A program made the position numbers and the translations under genes. The notes under the pieces were generated by a model. That model was given only the letters and a program-made list of their open reading frames with translations. It had not been told where the DNA came from and made no database searches. This document shows positions 15,275 to 16,881 of a DNA stretch of 16,881 nucleotides, in pieces (positions within the stretch are counted from its first letter, which is position 1; every line of letters begins with the position of its first letter). The stretch lies in the NCBI GenBank assembly GCA_025966175.1, contig JAOPVN010000330.1, forward strand, positions 1-16,881. Reading direction: 5' to 3'. Source of the DNA: Modestobacter sp. GTDB lineage: Bacteria; Actinomycetota; Actinomycetes; Mycobacteriales; Geodermatophilaceae.

Positions 15275-16483
15275 TCAGCTCTCCAGGAGGTGCAGGGCGC
15301 CTCGGCCGTCCTCCTTCGCGGCGTACATCGCGTCGTCCGCGGCGCGGAGGACGTCGTCGAAGCGTGAGCCCGGGCCGGCCATCGCCAGCCCGATGCTGCT
15401 GGAGACCCGCAGCGTCCGTCGGCCGACGACGACCTCGTCGACCAGCACGTGGACCAGGTGGCGACCGAGGCGGGTGGCTGCGTCGCGGTCCAGGCCGGGC
15501 AGGACGGCGGCGAACTCGTCGCCGCCCAGGCGCCCGATGATCGCATCCGGCGCGACGTCCTCGACCTGCTCGCGCAGCCGGCGGGCGATCCGGATGAGCA
15601 GCTGGTCGCCGAGGGCGTGACCGCCGCGGTCGTTGACCTCCTTGAACCGGTCGAGGTCGATGAACAGGATCGCACCGCCGGCGGCCAGCGCCGCCGGTCC
15701 GGCCCGGGTGACGTGGGCCCGGTTGGCGAGCCCGGTCAGCGAATCCTGGTGGGCCATGCGCTCCATCGCCCGGCGCCGGTCATCGGCGTGGGTGGCGACG
15801 GCCGTCAGCCGGTCGACCGCTTCGTGCAGGGTCTGCAACCGGGGTGCATCCGCGGTCGGCGTCAGGTCGCGCACCGCTGCGGCGAGGAGCTCCAGCGTGC
15901 CCGCCAGCGGACGCCCCGTGGCGACCTCCTCCAGCACCCGCCCCTGCGCCGCCAGGAGTTGGGCGTCCCACACGTGCCGGGCGATCCGGCGCCGCAGGGA
16001 CAGCACGGCCCGCACCAGACCGACGAGGGTCTCGAGGACCTCGCGGTCCTGGGCGGTGAACTCCCGGGGACGGGAGTCGAAGACGCTGAGCGTGCCGAGG
16101 ACGAAACCGTCCTCGTCGATCAGCGGCACCCCGAGGTAGGCGGCGACCCGGCCGGCGATCACCAGCGGGTTCTCGCAGAACACCGGGTGGTTCCTGGCGT
16201 CCGGCACCGTCAGCGGCGCCCGTTCGGCCACCACGTGGGCGCAGAACGACACCCTGTCCGGCACGTGGGAGGCCGGGGCACCCACGCCGCACTCGGCGGG
16301 GTAGCACTGGAGGTCCGATCCCACCAGGTTGATGACCGCTGCCGGCACGCGCAGGACGTGGGCCAGGTGCGCGACGACGCCGTCGAGATCGGGGTCCTCG
16401 GCGTGACCCGTGAGCCGGTAACTGTCGACCGCGGCGAGCCGGGCCGGGGCGGCGACGGACTGGGGACCCGGCGCGGTGGACAC
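15275..16483 (-). CDS. GAF-GGDEF diguanylate cyclase
   Basis: A soluble signalling enzyme of about 402 residues, expected to make cyclic di-GMP from GTP. The GAF sensor domain spans about residues 30-165 (VAHLAHVLRVPAAVINLVG, FCAHVVAERAPLTVPDARNH and GVPLIDEDGFVLGTLSVFD). A helical linker follows (about 170-240). The GGDEF domain then has DSLTGLANR, FIDLDRFKEVND, GGHALGDQLL and the intact active site RLGGDEF (320-324). The usual inhibitory RxxD motif five residues before the active site is absent (APDA instead), so product inhibition is probably lacking. The helix between DSLTGLANR and FIDLDRF is shorter than usual. The start is uncertain: GTG at 16483 is chosen because the longer option, GTG at 16549, begins just past a small gene and would run through a strong hairpin. 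It shares a strand with the glucosidase gene. Confidence 0.88.
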   Translation of the reverse strand: MSTAPGPQSVAAPARLAAVDSYRLTGHAEDPDLDGVVAHLAHVLRVPAAVINLVGSDLQCYPAECGVGAPASHVPDRVSFCAHVVAERAPLTVPDARNHPVFCENPLVIAGRVAAYLGVPLIDEDGFVLGTLSVFDSRPREFTAQDREVLETLVGLVRAVLSLRRRIARHVWDAQLLAAQGRVLEEVATGRPLAGTLELLAAAVRDLTPTADAPRLQTLHEAVDRLTAVATHADDRRRAMERMAHQDSLTGLANRAHVTRAGPAALAAGGAILFIDLDRFKEVNDRGGHALGDQLLIRIARRLREQVEDVAPDAIIGRLGGDEFAAVLPGLDRDAATRLGRHLVHVLVDEVVVGRRTLRVSSSIGLAMAGPGSRFDDVLRAADDAMYAAKEDGRGALHLLES

Positions 16484-16523
16484 GTTGCTGGTGATCGGCC
16501 GCGCCGGTTCGTTCCTTGAATGC

Positions 16524-16546
16524 CGAGCACCCTGGTCGGGTGCTCG
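16524..16546 (-). terminator. Perfect hairpin after the small gene
   Basis: CGAGCACCC and GGGTGCTCG form a perfect 9-base stem with a 5-base loop, beginning 6 bases past the stop codon of the 57-residue gene. The position and strength suggest a terminator or attenuator between that gene and the diguanylate cyclase. No U-run follows (the strand continues GCATTCAAGG), so it could also be an mRNA-processing or translation-control structure. Confidence 0.5.
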
Positions 16547-16552
16547 CACGGT

Positions 16553-16726
16553 TCAGGCGCTGCGGCGCGCACCCCACTCGGCGGTGTCGGCGAAGGCGGG
16601 GTGCTGTGCCGCCAGTTCGCTGACCCGGCCGAGACCGGACAGCGGGCTCATGGGCAGGAAGGTGTCGAGATTGCGGCGGGCGACCGTCGCGACCTGAAGG
16701 GCCAGTGTGTGCAGGACGTGCTGCAT
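16553..16726 (-). CDS. Small hypothetical protein, 57 residues
   Basis: I do not recognise a family, but the gene looks real. The ATG at 16726 has an excellent AGGAG ribosome binding site five bases upstream, and a strong hairpin directly follows the stop. The protein starts MQHVLHTLALQVATVARRNL, an amphipathic helix with basic residues, followed by a turn region DTFLPMSPLSGLGR and a second helix SELAAQHPAFADTAEWGARR. There is no signal peptide or clear membrane segment, though the first helix could lie on a membrane surface. It lies upstream of, and on the same strand as, the diguanylate cyclase gene. An earlier in-frame ATG at 16792 is less likely because it lacks a ribosome binding site. 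Confidence 0.6.
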   Translation of the reverse strand: MQHVLHTLALQVATVARRNLDTFLPMSPLSGLGRVSELAAQHPAFADTAEWGARRSA

Positions 16727-16757
16727 CGTTCTCCTCGTTCCTCGTGAGATTCCACGG

Positions 16758-16788
16758 GGAACAGCGGCATGACGGCAGGCGATGTTCC
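16758..16788. promoter_or_regulatory. GGAACA-N19-TGTTCC inverted repeat upstream of the small gene
   Basis: GGAACA (16758-16763) and TGTTCC (16783-16788) are exact inverted copies separated by 19 bases, 32-62 bases upstream of the start codon of the small gene. The position suits a regulator site or promoter element. Which factor would bind is unknown. Confidence 0.25.
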
Positions 16789-16850
16789 ACACACCGGGCG
16801 TGAGCGTCGTTACGGGGGTGCCGGGGCGGCGCGACCGGTCGGGGTGGTGC

Positions 16851-16881
16851 TCACAGGTCGTGGGCGACGATCTGGGTGACC
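16851..16881 (-). CDS. Possible 3' end of a gene beyond the right edge
   Basis: The last bases on the minus strand read VTQIVAHDL and then TGA (16851-16853). The codon choice is normal for this genome and 124 bases of non-coding sequence follow before the next gene, so this may be the C-terminus of a protein lying mostly outside the window. Nine residues are too few to identify it. Confidence 0.3.
   Translation of the reverse strand, partial: VTQIVAHDL

Overview
The window is very GC-rich, with dense, often translationally overlapping genes, GTG starts and mycothiol-type enzymes. This fits a high-GC actinobacterium. The polyol cluster, the GAF-GGDEF protein style and the compact layout suggest a Geodermatophilaceae-like organism (Blastococcus, Geodermatophilus or Modestobacter relatives), but that placement is inference.

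Left part (1-3118): a minus-strand pair of an ArsR-type repressor and an SRPBCC/AHSA1 protein, cut by the window edge, with a palindrome at the repressor start. Next comes a minus-strand DinB/maleylpyruvate-isomerase-fold enzyme coupled to a doubtful small upstream ORF. Two plus-strand genes follow: a VOC/glyoxalase-fold protein and an unrecognised 154-residue protein. These are ordinary accessory genes separated by loose intergenic stretches.

Centre (3550-13529): a complete polyol (mannitol/sorbitol/arabitol-type) uptake and catabolism locus. On the minus strand a SorC-family sugar-responsive regulator is followed, with a GTGA overlap, by an APH-fold phosphotransferase. Divergently, on the plus strand, lie a lipoprotein substrate-binding protein, two inner-membrane permeases, a zinc-dependent sorbitol/xylitol-type dehydrogenase, an ABC ATPase, a long-chain mannitol-dehydrogenase-family oxidoreductase and a PfkB sugar kinase. 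The predicted route is import of a polyol, oxidation to a ketose by either dehydrogenase, and phosphorylation by the kinase (fructose to fructose-6-phosphate if it is a fructokinase). The shared intergenic region holds repeated GGTTGA boxes and a GCTCA/TGAGC palindrome, which are candidate operators for the regulator.

Right part (13544-16881): on the minus strand, converging on the polyol operon with only 14 bases between stop codons, lie a GH13 alpha-glucosidase-type enzyme, a GAF-GGDEF diguanylate cyclase lacking the usual inhibitory site, and a 57-residue protein with a strong ribosome binding site and a perfect hairpin right after its stop. The last 31 bases may be the 3' end of another minus-strand gene.

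I found no tRNA, rRNA, CRISPR array, insertion sequence or phage module. Nothing in the window clearly amounts to a new system. The most unusual points are the kinase coupled to the polyol regulator, the altered structural-zinc motif in the dehydrogenase, and the small orphan gene upstream of the diguanylate cyclase.
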